A stretch of DNA of 64,000 nucleotides from Hyphomicrobiales bacterium (GTDB taxonomy: Bacteria; Pseudomonadota; Alphaproteobacteria; Rhizobiales; Beijerinckiaceae), in contig CAKNFP010000001.1 of the NCBI GenBank assembly GCA_930633525.1, positions 3,471,501 to 3,535,500 of the forward strand, given 5' to 3'. The translations under genes and the position numbers were made by a program. How positions within the stretch are numbered: position 1 is the stretch's first letter; every line of letters begins with the position of its first letter. The notes below the pieces were generated by a model. That model saw only the letters and a program-made list of their open reading frames with translations. It was not told where the DNA came from and searched no databases. This document shows, piece by piece, positions 44,865-53,445 of the stretch.

Positions 44865-45941
44865 ATGTCTGTTGGACTTGATGACGTTGTCGCGGCCGAA
44901 ACCGCCCTGAGCCACGTGGATGGCGAGGCCGGGCGCCTGATCATCCGTGGCTTTGATCTTGAAGAGCTCGCCGGACACCAAAGCTTCGAGGCAGTGACGA
45001 GCCTGTTGTGGCGCGATCTATCGGCCGCCGGCGACGAAGCCGAGGTGCGCCGGGCGCTCGGGAAGGCCCGCGTCGCGGCATTTCCCATCGCCGAGCGCCT
45101 GCTGCCGATGATCGCGGATCTCAGCCCGGTCGAAGCGCTGCGGCTGATGCTGTCGGGGCTGTCCGATGCATCCCCCATTCCGGGCCACGTTCTGGTGACG
45201 GCGGCCATGCCGGTCTTTGTCGCCGCCATCGCCCGCCATCGCGACGGAGTTGCCCCTGTCGCGCCGGACGCCACCCTGGGACAGGCCGCGGATTTCCTGC
45301 GCATGCTGCGCGGTCAAGCGGCCTCGGATGCGGAGATCCGCGCGCTCGACACTTATCTCGTCACGGTCATCGACCACGGCCTCAATGCCTCGACCTTTAC
45401 GGCGCGGGTCGTCGCCTCGACCCGGGCGGGCATGGTGTCATCGGTGATCGCGGGATTATGCGCGCTCAAGGGACCGCTGCACGGCGGCGCTCCCGGCCCA
45501 GTGCTCGACATGCTCGATGAGATCGGTACGCTCGAGCAGATCAGGCCCTGGCTGGAACAGGCGCTCGACAACGGCGAGCGCCTGATGGGTTTCGGCCACC
45601 GGGTCTACCGCGTTCGCGATCCGCGCGCGGACGTCCTGAAACATGTGGCCGCGACACTGCGCGCCGGCGGCAACCGCATCCAGTTCGCCCACGAGGTGGA
45701 AAAGGCCGCGCTCGCAATCCTGGCGGAGCGCAAGCGCTCACGCCCGCTGCAGACCAACGTGGAGTTTTACACCGCGTTGGTGCTGGAGGCCCTGGCGTTG
45801 CCGCGCGAGACCTTCACCCCGGTCTTCGCCGTCGGCCGCGTCGCCGGCTGGGCCGCGCATGTCCTGGAGCAGGAGGCCGCGAACCGCCTGATCCGCCCGC
45901 AATCCCGCTATGTCGGCCCCTTGCCGCAAAGGGCGGCGTGA
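44865..45941 (+). CDS. Citrate/methylcitrate synthase-like protein
   Basis: A 358-residue protein of the short bacterial citrate synthase class. Catalytic residues: His in DHGLNASTF, His in MGFGHRVYRVRDPRAD, and the acidic position in TNVEFYTALVLEAL, which is Glu where Asp is usual. Substrate specificity (citrate, 2-methylcitrate or other acyl-CoA condensation) cannot be told. AAAGGAG precedes the ATG. It is divergent from the HTH-fused paralogue, a pairing that suggests a regulated accessory synthase and not the housekeeping enzyme. Confidence 0.85.
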   Translation: MSVGLDDVVAAETALSHVDGEAGRLIIRGFDLEELAGHQSFEAVTSLLWRDLSAAGDEAEVRRALGKARVAAFPIAERLLPMIADLSPVEALRLMLSGLSDASPIPGHVLVTAAMPVFVAAIARHRDGVAPVAPDATLGQAADFLRMLRGQAASDAEIRALDTYLVTVIDHGLNASTFTARVVASTRAGMVSSVIAGLCALKGPLHGGAPGPVLDMLDEIGTLEQIRPWLEQALDNGERLMGFGHRVYRVRDPRADVLKHVAATLRAGGNRIQFAHEVEKAALAILAERKRSRPLQTNVEFYTALVLEALALPRETFTPVFAVGRVAGWAAHVLEQEAANRLIRPQSRYVGPLPQRAA

Positions 45942-46006
45942 GGCGGAGAGGCAGCGACCCGCTCGGCCCGTTTCAACCTCAGCGTCGCGCAGCCCGTCGA
46001 AGCGCC

Positions 46007-46175
46007 GATCCCTCCCCCTCGGGGAGGGTGGCCTCGCGTCAGCGAGGTCGGGTGGGGCACACGGCGGGAGGCCTTGCTCCTCCGGTAAGCACGTATTTCC
46101 TTCCTCCAGTCGGGGCAGCGTTGGGTGCACCCCACCCGGCGCCTTCGGCGCCACCCTCCCCTGAGGGGAGGGATC
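46007..46175. repeat. Dispersed inverted-end repeat, copy B (169 bp)
   Basis: Same ends as copy A (GATCCCTCCCCCTCGGGGAG at the left; CTCCCCTGAGGGGAGGGATC at the right). To the right, SGCGCGTCGC-N3-GACTTGATGAC is also shared with copy A (43552 onward), so the duplicated unit extends about 25 bases past the inverted end. Non-coding, between convergent genes. Confidence 0.85.
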
Positions 46176-46209
46176 GGCGCGTCGCGACCGACTTGATGAC
46201 ACCTTCGTC

Positions 46210-47130
46210 TCAACCCGTCAGGCCCCAACGGGCCATCTCGTGCTTCAGGATGTCCTTGTCGCCGGGATCAAGCACCGGCAAGCCGGGCAGGCGCACCGGC
46301 CCGAGGGAAAGGCCGAGGAGGCCGAGCGCCTCCTTGACCACGGTCACGTTGGCGCCGTTGCCGTATTTGGTGCGCAGGGTCTCGAACCGGGCGATCTCGG
46401 CGACGCGTTCGCGCGCCTGCGCAAAGTCGCCGGCCTCGAGCGCCGCATGGATCGCCAGTGAGCGCTTGGGGTCGACATTGACGAAGCCGGAGGTGAAGCC
46501 CCGTGCTCCAAGCGCATAGAAGGGCGGCGCCCAGCCCTCGGCCAATCCGCACACCCAGATCGCCGTCTCATCACTGCTGGCCCGCACGCATTCCGCCAGC
46601 AGCATCAGATTGGTCGTGGCGAATTTCACGCCGGCGACATTGGGATGGTTGGCGATCGACAGCAGATCGTCCGGCTTCATCGCATCCGAGCGCACATAGG
46701 CGACGAGCGGCAGATCGACCTCTTCGGCGATCGCGCGGAAATAGGCCGCCTGTGCCTGGGGTGCGGCGAACGGGTCGAGCGGCTGGTGCGACATGACGGC
46801 ATCCGCGCCGATCTCCTTGGCGCGGCGCCCGAGCGCGATCGCTTCCTTGAGCGAGCGTCCGACAGCCGCTGTCACGCGACTGCGGCCGGCGGTCGTCGCC
46901 ACCGCCGTATCATGCACGACGCGCACCTCGTCCGGCGTCAACGCGTAAAATTCACCCGTATTGCCAGCCGCCACGACATTGTGGATACCGCCCGCGACGA
47001 TACGCTCGACGATATCGCCCAGGACCTTGCGGTCGACGGCCCCATCACTGTCGTAGGGCGTGGCGTGCACACCGGAAATCCCGGCGAGCGCAGTCCGCAG
47101 AGTCGATCCCGAGCCGTTGGCGTTTCCCAT
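46210..47130 (-). CDS. DapA-family (dihydrodipicolinate synthase/aldolase) protein
   Basis: A 306-residue TIM-barrel lyase. Expected features: GNTGEFYALTPDE (residues 57-69), Tyr145 in LVAYVRSD, and the Schiff-base Lys169 in VAGVKFATTN. Housekeeping DapA usually has a different Tyr context, so a 2-keto-3-deoxy sugar-acid aldolase or dehydratase is more likely, matching the two dehydratases of the enolase superfamily nearby. The start at 47130 follows GGAGTTGAGG; a longer form to 47169 would begin inside a repeat element. Confidence 0.85.
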   Translation of the reverse strand: MGNANGSGSTLRTALAGISGVHATPYDSDGAVDRKVLGDIVERIVAGGIHNVVAAGNTGEFYALTPDEVRVVHDTAVATTAGRSRVTAAVGRSLKEAIALGRRAKEIGADAVMSHQPLDPFAAPQAQAAYFRAIAEEVDLPLVAYVRSDAMKPDDLLSIANHPNVAGVKFATTNLMLLAECVRASSDETAIWVCGLAEGWAPPFYALGARGFTSGFVNVDPKRSLAIHAALEAGDFAQARERVAEIARFETLRTKYGNGANVTVVKEALGLLGLSLGPVRLPGLPVLDPGDKDILKHEMARWGLTG

Positions 47131-47141
47131 ATCCTCAACTC

Positions 47142-47247
47142 CTAGAGCATTTTCGAGCGAAGTGGACACCGGTTCGCGTGAAGAAAATGCGTGAAAGAAA
47201 GACTTGAGGCCTGTGCGGTGAAACGGAGTTCACCGCATAGGCTCTAG
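47142..47247. repeat. 106-bp palindromic repeat of rhizobial type
   Basis: Ends CTAGAGC (47142-47148) and GCTCTAG (47241-47247) are inverted copies. Inside are AGAGCATTTTCGAGCGAAGT and GGTTCGCGTGAAGAAAATGC, a stretch commonly repeated in Rhizobiales genomes, and a perfect hairpin TGCGGTGAA/TTCACCGCA (47214-47222, 47229-47237). The right end supplies the TAG stop of the GntR gene. Confidence 0.8.
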
Positions 47248-47918
47248 CGGCGCTCGAACGCCGTCTGCACGTGCTGCTTGCCCGACCGCACGATGTGATC
47301 GCGCATCGCCCGTTCCGCACCATCCTCGTCGCGCGCTTCGAGAGCGGCGAAGATCGCCAGATGCTCCACGAGCGCACGGCCGCGCTCGTCCACATCGCTG
47401 AGGAGAAAACGCCGCGCCGTCTTGTCGTAAATCAGCTGCCCGACGAGGAGGCGCTTGAGATAGTGGCAGCCGGACGCCGCGTGGATCGCGTCGTGGAATG
47501 CCTCGTTGAGCTCGATGAGCCGGCTGACCGCGCCCGACTGGGTCGCCTTCTTCATGCCCTCGGTGATGCCGCGAATAGTGGCGAGGGCATCGTCCGTGAT
47601 GCGGGCCGCCGCGAGCCGCGCGATCATGCTTTCAAGCGCAGCCCGGGCCAGCGCCATCTCCTCCGCCTGGCCGGCGTCGAATGTCACGCGAATGCCTCGC
47701 CGCGGCTCGGTCCTGACAAGCCCCTCATGCTCAAGCCGGCGCAGCGCCTCCTTCAAGGGAGTCGTGGAAACACCGAGTTCCGCGGCGACCTTGCGCTCGT
47801 TGAGCAACGTCCCTGTCGGCAACCGCCCCACGATGATCGCCTGGCGGAGCTTTTCGTGAACATGTTCACGCAGCCCCTTCAGCAGGTTGGGATCGAGGGA
47901 CTCCAGCGAGTGAAGCAA
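47244..47918 (-). CDS. GntR regulator, FCD subfamily
   Basis: A 224-residue regulator: winged helix (LLNERKVAAELGVSTTPLKEALRRLEHEGLV, residues 35-75) and FCD domain (about 85-215) with the ligand residues in NEAFHDAIHAASG and a late His. The stop TAG falls within the end of the 47142-47247 repeat. It is upstream of the DapA-family gene on the same strand and divergent from the second enolase-superfamily gene, so it may control both. Confidence 0.85.
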   Translation of the reverse strand: MLHSLESLDPNLLKGLREHVHEKLRQAIIVGRLPTGTLLNERKVAAELGVSTTPLKEALRRLEHEGLVRTEPRRGIRVTFDAGQAEEMALARAALESMIARLAAARITDDALATIRGITEGMKKATQSGAVSRLIELNEAFHDAIHAASGCHYLKRLLVGQLIYDKTARRFLLSDVDERGRALVEHLAIFAALEARDEDGAERAMRDHIVRSGKQHVQTAFERR

Positions 47919-48203
47919 GCGGACCTCTTCATAAGGGGCTCCCGTCCCATGGCCGGGGAGCGATGACTAAAGCCTGATACATTGCGGCTTGATATATCAA
48001 GATTCTTGGGCTAGGTCTAGTCGCAGGCGCGGTCGATGCTCGGCGATCAGCGTCGCCGGAACTCGCTGCTGCCCGGTTGTCCGGGCCTTGCCCTGTTCTC
48101 AGGCGTGGATCTTTTCGAGATGGCTTCGCGCGTGTCGGCAGGCACCATGAAAGCCGCCCGGGGATATCCCGATCAAAAAGCGACGGGCATTAGGAGGGCG
48201 CAT

Positions 48204-49406
48204 ATGAAGATCAATCGCCTGCGAACCTACATGACGCGCGACAAGGATCGTCCGCGCCTTCTGGTCGCGATCGACACCGACGAAGGCATCACCGGCTGGG
48301 GCGAATGTTATAATCACGGACCCGATCGTGCGCTGGCGCCGCTGCTCGAATATCTCTTCACTTTCCTCGAGGGTCGCGATCCCAGGCGCATCGAATTCAT
48401 CGTCCAGTATCTCCTCCAGCAGACACGCTTTCCGCCGGGCGCCATGACGCTCGCCGCGATCTCGGCGATCGACCATTGCCTCTGGGACATCTCCGCCAAG
48501 GCGCTGGGCGTGCCGGTCTATATGCTGCTCGGCGGCAATGCCCGGGACCGGGTGCGTGTCTATGCCGGCGTCTACACCGCGCCCGATGCGCCCGCCGCAC
48601 GGGACGAGTTCGACCGGCTCAACGAAGGCTGGGGCTTCACCGCCTTCAAGCTGAGCCCCTACCGCATCAATATTCACCAGAACAGATGGGGTGAAGTTGT
48701 GCGTACGAGCGCGGAATACTTCCGCAGCCTCAGGGAAACCGTGCGCAACGACTACGAGATCGCCTTCGACGCGCACGCCCGCATCTTCGAGCCGCATCAG
48801 GCAGTCCAGCTCGGCAATGCGCTGGCGCCCTACGATCCCATGTTCTTCGAGGAGCCGGTGCGGCCGGAAAACGTCGAGGTCTGGGGCGACATGAAGCGCC
48901 AGATGGCCTGCACCCTGGCCACCGGCGAATCCCTTTACAATCGCTTCGAGTTCCTGCGGCTGTTGAACGTGCGCGGCGCCGACATCATCCAGCCGGACAT
49001 CTGCGTCATCGGCGGCCTTCTGGAAATGCGCAAGATCGCGGCGATCGCCGAGGCCCATTACGTCACGGTCGCACCGCATAATCCCATGGGGCCGCTTGCC
49101 ACCGCGGTGAACCTGCATTTCTCGGCCGCGCAGCCGAACTTCCGCATTCTGGAATATCGCCTGCCGCAGGGCCCGGGGTATTTCCTGCAGGGCGGCGGCG
49201 AGGAAAAGCCGGTCGAGCGCGAGGGGCTGGAAGGCACCTGGTACGTCAAGGATCCGTACCTGCCCAAGGACGGCTACCTCGAACTCAGGCCGGACCGGCC
49301 CGGCTGGGGCGTCGAGATCGACGAGGAGGTCCTCAAGACCGACGGCTATGTGCACTGGGAGCGACGTGTCGCGACACGCCCGGACGGCTCGACCGCCTTC
49401 CCGTGA
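48204..49406 (+). CDS. Enolase superfamily dehydratase, galactonate-dehydratase-like
   Basis: A 400-residue enzyme with metal and acid/base residues of the galactonate/mannonate dehydratase group: Asp189 and His191 in FDAHAR, Glu216-217 in FFEEP, Glu242 in GESLYNR and His292 in VAPHNPMGP. Likely dehydrates a hexonic or pentonic acid to a 2-keto-3-deoxy acid. The ATG at 48204 has TAGGAGG 5-7 bases upstream; longer in-frame starts lack this. The 285-base gap to the gntR gene holds no other gene. It precedes a complete family-5 ABC importer on the same strand. Confidence 0.88.
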   Translation: MKINRLRTYMTRDKDRPRLLVAIDTDEGITGWGECYNHGPDRALAPLLEYLFTFLEGRDPRRIEFIVQYLLQQTRFPPGAMTLAAISAIDHCLWDISAKALGVPVYMLLGGNARDRVRVYAGVYTAPDAPAARDEFDRLNEGWGFTAFKLSPYRINIHQNRWGEVVRTSAEYFRSLRETVRNDYEIAFDAHARIFEPHQAVQLGNALAPYDPMFFEEPVRPENVEVWGDMKRQMACTLATGESLYNRFEFLRLLNVRGADIIQPDICVIGGLLEMRKIAAIAEAHYVTVAPHNPMGPLATAVNLHFSAAQPNFRILEYRLPQGPGYFLQGGGEEKPVEREGLEGTWYVKDPYLPKDGYLELRPDRPGWGVEIDEEVLKTDGYVHWERRVATRPDGSTAFP

Positions 49407-49586
49407 GGTCAGCCGCGGCCTCGGCGCGCATTCCATCGCAACCGGGCCATTGGCCGCGCCAGGATTTGCGGTATTCTTTTGAAGCAAGGGCGGGCCACGC
49501 AACGAGTCCGCTCCCGATAATCAAGACGACGTGCAGTGAATGGGCGAAAAGCCCGGCACCACCAGTCCATCGAGGGAGGACACCTT

Positions 49587-51170
49587 ATGAGATACCGACT
49601 TCTGGCCGGGCTTGCGGCAGTAGCGCTGATCACGGGCGCTGGCGGCGCGTTCGCTGCCTCTCCACCGAACGCGCTCGTCATCGGCACCAACCTCGGCGCC
49701 ATTCCGGCGCTCGATCCCGCCGCCATCAACGCGCGCACGGTGTCGGAAGTCGTGTCGAACCTCTACGATAATCTGGTCATCGTGAACCCGGACGATCTCA
49801 CCACCATCAGGCCGATGCTGGCGGAGAAATGGACGGTCTCCGACGACAAGCGCACGATCACCATGACCATCCGCAAGGGCGCAACGTTCTCGTCCGGCAA
49901 TCCGGTCACGGCCGAGGATGCCGCCTGGACCATCCAGCGCGTCATCAAGATGGGCGCCGTCGGCTCGACGGACATAGCGCTCTGGGGCTTCACCAAGGAC
50001 AACGTGGACAGCCTCGTCCAGGCGACAGACCCGCAGACGCTGGTCATCAAGCTGCCCGAGCCGGTCTCGACGGATCTCGTGCTCTATTCGCTGGCTGGCG
50101 CCTCGCTCGGCATCGTCGACAAGAAGACGGTGCTCGCCAACGAGAAGAACGGCGATCTCGGCCAGAATTGGCTGAAGAGCAACAGCGCCGGCAGCGGGCC
50201 CTTCAAGCTCACGCAATGGCGGCCGAACGACATCCTGTTGACTGATGCGCGCGCCGATTACTGGGCCGGCGCCCCGGCCATGAAGCGCGTCGTCATGCGC
50301 CACGTGCCGGAATCCGGCAACATGCGCCTGCAGCTCGAGGCGGGCGACATCGATGTGGGCCAGTATATGGCGAGCGGCGATATCGAGGCACTCGAAGCCA
50401 AGGGCGCGACGATCGATCCCGGCCCCGGCCTCGGCTTCTATTATATTGCATTGAACACGCAGGATCCCGATCTCGCCAAGCCCAAGGTGCGCGAGGCCTT
50501 CCAGCATATCCTGGACTGGAGGCCGCTCGCCGCCACCACGATGAAGTATAACGGCTTCCCGTGGCAGTCGATTATTCCGAAAGGCATGTCCGGCGCACCG
50601 ACGGCTGAGCCCACGGGCCATGAATACGACCCGGAAAAGGCCAAGAAGCTTCTGGCCGAGGCAGGTTACCCCAACGGCCTGAAGAAGACGCTCTTCCCGT
50701 CGTCGGACGCGCTTCTCAAGATGGCTGTCGCGCTCCAGGACAGCGCGCGCAAGGCGGGTGTCGAGTTCGAAATCGTGCCCGGCGAGCACACCCCTGACTT
50801 CCGCGCCCGCAAGTTCCAGGTTCTCGTCGGCAACTCCGGCACACGCCTGCCCGACCCCTTCGGCACGCTCGTTCAATATGCCTACAACCCGGATAATCGC
50901 GATGAGGCGAAGCTTGGCGGCTATTACCTCTGGCGCACGGCGCTCGATGCGCCGGAACTGACGAAGCTCGTCGATCAGTCGAAGGCCGAGACCGATCCCG
51001 AGAAGCGCAAGGCGCTCTTCGAGCAGGTGGACAAGGGCTATCAGGCCCTGCCACCAACGTTGATCGTCACCCTCCAGCGCACGGATCCTTATGTCATCAA
51101 GAAGGGGGTCAGCGGTTACGTCGGTCACCCCACCTGGTCGACGCGCTGGTTCGACGTGAAAAAGAACTAG
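49587..51170 (+). CDS. ABC transporter substrate-binding protein, family 5 (second importer)
   Basis: A 527-residue periplasmic binder with a Sec signal peptide (MRYRLLAGLAAVALITGAGGAFA, cleavage before ASP). Typical family-5 features: ALDPAAINARTVSEVVSNLYD, IRKGATFSSGNPVTAEDAAW, YDPEKAKKLLAEAGYPNG. GGGAGGA lies 6 bases before the ATG. The stop TAG is part of CTAGAGC, the end sequence of the repeat region that follows. Ligand unknown; given the sugar-acid genes around it, an aldonate oligomer or opine is possible. Confidence 0.9.
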   Translation: MRYRLLAGLAAVALITGAGGAFAASPPNALVIGTNLGAIPALDPAAINARTVSEVVSNLYDNLVIVNPDDLTTIRPMLAEKWTVSDDKRTITMTIRKGATFSSGNPVTAEDAAWTIQRVIKMGAVGSTDIALWGFTKDNVDSLVQATDPQTLVIKLPEPVSTDLVLYSLAGASLGIVDKKTVLANEKNGDLGQNWLKSNSAGSGPFKLTQWRPNDILLTDARADYWAGAPAMKRVVMRHVPESGNMRLQLEAGDIDVGQYMASGDIEALEAKGATIDPGPGLGFYYIALNTQDPDLAKPKVREAFQHILDWRPLAATTMKYNGFPWQSIIPKGMSGAPTAEPTGHEYDPEKAKKLLAEAGYPNGLKKTLFPSSDALLKMAVALQDSARKAGVEFEIVPGEHTPDFRARKFQVLVGNSGTRLPDPFGTLVQYAYNPDNRDEAKLGGYYLWRTALDAPELTKLVDQSKAETDPEKRKALFEQVDKGYQALPPTLIVTLQRTDPYVIKKGVSGYVGHPTWSTRWFDVKKN

Positions 51171-51478
51171 AGCAGTGTCCAATCGATTTGAATCGATAAA
51201 ACCCAGTTGTCATGGCCGGGCTTGTCCCGGCCATCCCGATAGATTGAAGGGCCCTTCTGATCGGGATCACCGGAACGCGGCTGTTGCCACGTTCCTGACC
51301 AGTAGCCGCAATCGGGTAAACCCGATTGCGGGGACAAGCCCGGTGATGACACCTTTGGGGGGCGGCACTTCACGTCGATCGGAAGTTTGCTCTTTTCCTT
51401 TCTTGTGCCGCATCGTCCTCACGCGAACCGCTACCAGCTTCGCTTGAAAATGCACAAGCTTCTGCTTCGAGGCGCCTA
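51171..51478. other. Repeat-bearing gap between binding protein and permease genes (308 bp)
   Basis: No gene. The gap starts at a CTAGAGC (51167-51173) like the end of the 47142 element, continues with the CATGGCCGGG hairpin (51212-51234), a second partial GGGACAAGCCCGGTGATGAC copy near 51330-51350, and then unstructured sequence with ACGCGAACCG and TCGCTTGAAAATGC (51421-51454) that resembles pieces of the 47142 repeat in inverted order. Confidence 0.55.
51212..51234. repeat. Dispersed ATGGCCGGG hairpin, second copy
   Basis: ATGGCCGGG-CTTGT-CCCGGCCAT; the reverse complement of the 23359-23381 copy differs from it at one loop base only. Confidence 0.75.
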
Positions 51479-52525
51479 ATGACGACTTACGAAGCCTTCA
51501 ACAGACCTCCACGTTTCCTGCGCCTGCGCCAGTTCTCGGGCAAGGCCGTCTCCGTCATGGTCACGCTGGTCGGCCTTCTGCTGCTGACCTTCACGATGGG
51601 GCGGCTCCTGCCCGCGGACCCGGTCCTTGCCGTCACCGGCTCGGAGGTGGACCGGGCCACCTATGAGCGCGTCTACAACGAACTCGGCCTCGGCGAACCG
51701 ATCTGGAGCCAGTTTGCGTCCTATATCGGCCGCATCCTGACCGGCGACATGGGACAGTCCCTCACCACAGGTCGCCCTGTCACGCAGGACCTTCTCACGG
51801 TCTTTCCCGCAACCATCGAACTCGCGCTCGTCGCCATGCTGTGCGGCACCTTGATCGGCGTTCCGCTCGGCATCGTCGCGGCGATCAACCGCGGCAAGCT
51901 GATCGACCATATCGCGCGCATCGTCGGCCTCGCCGGTCATTCCATCCCGATCTTCTGGCTCGGCCTGATGGCGCTTTTCGTCTTCTACGCGAAGCTGCGC
52001 TGGGTCTCGGCCTCCGGGCGCATCGACATCCTCAATGAAGGGCTCGTGCCGCCGATCACGGGGCTCATGCTGCTGGACACCGCCTTGCAGGGCGAATGGG
52101 ACGTGTTTCGCGACGCGCTGTCCCACATCATCCTGCCCGGCGCCATCCTCGGCTATTATTCGGTGGCCTATATCAGCCGCATGACCCGCAGCTTCATGCT
52201 GGAACAGCTCGGGCAGGAATACATCATCTCGGCGCGCGCCAAAGGCGTTTCGCGACGCCAGATGATCTGGAGCCATGCCTTCAAGAACATTCGCGTCCAG
52301 TTGCTCACAGTGCTCGCGCTGACTTTCGGCGGGCTGCTCGACGGCGCCGTGCTGATCGAGACCGTGTTCGGCTGGCCGGGCCTTGGCCAGTATCTCACCC
52401 GGGGACTGAAGATGAACGACATGAACGTGGTGATGGGCGCGGTGCTGCTCATCGGCGTCGTCTTCCTGACGATCAACATCATCTCCGACAAGCTCTACCG
52501 CATCCTGGACCCGCGTACACGATGA
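51479..52525 (+). CDS. ABC transporter permease, DppB type (second importer)
   Basis: A 348-residue permease: first helix with LVGLLLLTFTMGRLLPADPVLAVTG, then LAGHSIPIFWLGLMALFVFY, the EAA loop ISARAKGVSRRQMIWSHAFKN and [21 protein letters not shown]. It is somewhat longer than the first importer's DppB because of an extended N-terminus and periplasmic loop. Its end overlaps the next gene (ATGA). Confidence 0.9.
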   Translation: MTTYEAFNRPPRFLRLRQFSGKAVSVMVTLVGLLLLTFTMGRLLPADPVLAVTGSEVDRATYERVYNELGLGEPIWSQFASYIGRILTGDMGQSLTTGRPVTQDLLTVFPATIELALVAMLCGTLIGVPLGIVAAINRGKLIDHIARIVGLAGHSIPIFWLGLMALFVFYAKLRWVSASGRIDILNEGLVPPITGLMLLDTALQGEWDVFRDALSHIILPGAILGYYSVAYISRMTRSFMLEQLGQEYIISARAKGVSRRQMIWSHAFKNIRVQLLTVLALTFGGLLDGAVLIETVFGWPGLGQYLTRGLKMNDMNVVMGAVLLIGVVFLTINIISDKLYRILDPRTR

Positions 52526-53445
52526 CGGCGATCATGACATCCCCCGGCGCGCGGCCGAAAAGCTGGCTGAAGACCGATACGCCGAAGGACGCCTTCCAGG
52601 CCGGCGTGCAGCAGCTCTACCAGGGCTGGCGTCGCTTCGCGATTCATCCCCTGGGGCTCCTGGGGCTCGGCATCATCCTCATTCTCGTCGCCACCGCCAT
52701 CGCGGCTCCCTGGCTGACGCCTTACGATCCCGCCGCCCAGGACATGATGGGACGGTTGCAGCCGCCCTCGTCAGCCCATTGGCTCGGCACGGACGAATTC
52801 GGACGCGACGTTTTCGCGCGGGTGGTCTACGGCGCGCGCACCACGCTCTACATCATCATGCTCGTCACGGTGATCGTCGCCCCGATCGGCCTCATCATCG
52901 GCGCCTGCGCCGGCTATCTCGGTGGCTGGGCGGATGAAGTGCTGATGCGCGTCACCGATATCTTCCTCTCCTTCCCAGGCCTCGTACTGGCGCTCGGCTT
53001 CGCGGCGGCGCTCGGCCCCGGCATCACCAACGCCATCATCGCCATCGCACTCACTGCCTGGCCGCCCATGGCGCGCCTCGCCCGTGCCGAGGCCCTCTCG
53101 CTGCGCAACGCGGATTTCATCGCGGCCGTGCGCCTCCAGGGCGCTTCGAAGACGCGCATCATCACGCGCCATATCCTGCCGATGTGCCTGCCATCGGTGA
53201 TCGTGCGCATCACCCTCAACATGGCGGGCGTCATCCTGACGGCGGCGGGTCTCGGCTTCCTCGGCCTCGGCGCGCAGCCGCCGATGGCCGAATGGGGCGC
53301 CATGGTCTCCACCGGCCGCGAATACATGCTGGATTCGCCGTGGGTCGTGGCCGCGCCCGGCATTGCCATCGCCGTGGTGAGCCTCGCCTTCAACCTCGCC
53401 GGCGATGCGCTCCGCGATGTGCTCGATCCGAAGGCAGGCGAATGA
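52522..53445 (+). CDS. ABC transporter permease, DppC type (second importer)
   Basis: A 307-residue permease: YDPAAQDMMGRLQPPSSAHW, GTDEFGRDVFARVVYGAR, and EAA loop IAAVRLQGASKTRIITRHILP. The ATG at 52522 overlaps the stop of the DppB-type gene; upstream in-frame sequence is shadow. Its own stop overlaps the first ATPase gene (ATGA). Confidence 0.9.
   Translation: MTAIMTSPGARPKSWLKTDTPKDAFQAGVQQLYQGWRRFAIHPLGLLGLGIILILVATAIAAPWLTPYDPAAQDMMGRLQPPSSAHWLGTDEFGRDVFARVVYGARTTLYIIMLVTVIVAPIGLIIGACAGYLGGWADEVLMRVTDIFLSFPGLVLALGFAAALGPGITNAIIAIALTAWPPMARLARAEALSLRNADFIAAVRLQGASKTRIITRHILPMCLPSVIVRITLNMAGVILTAAGLGFLGLGAQPPMAEWGAMVSTGREYMLDSPWVVAAPGIAIAVVSLAFNLAGDALRDVLDPKAGE

Noticed and set aside
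49521..51182. 553-codon minus-strand frame opposite the second family-5 binding protein
   Set aside because: Shadow of the plus-strand gene, which has signal peptide, ribosome-binding site and family motifs.
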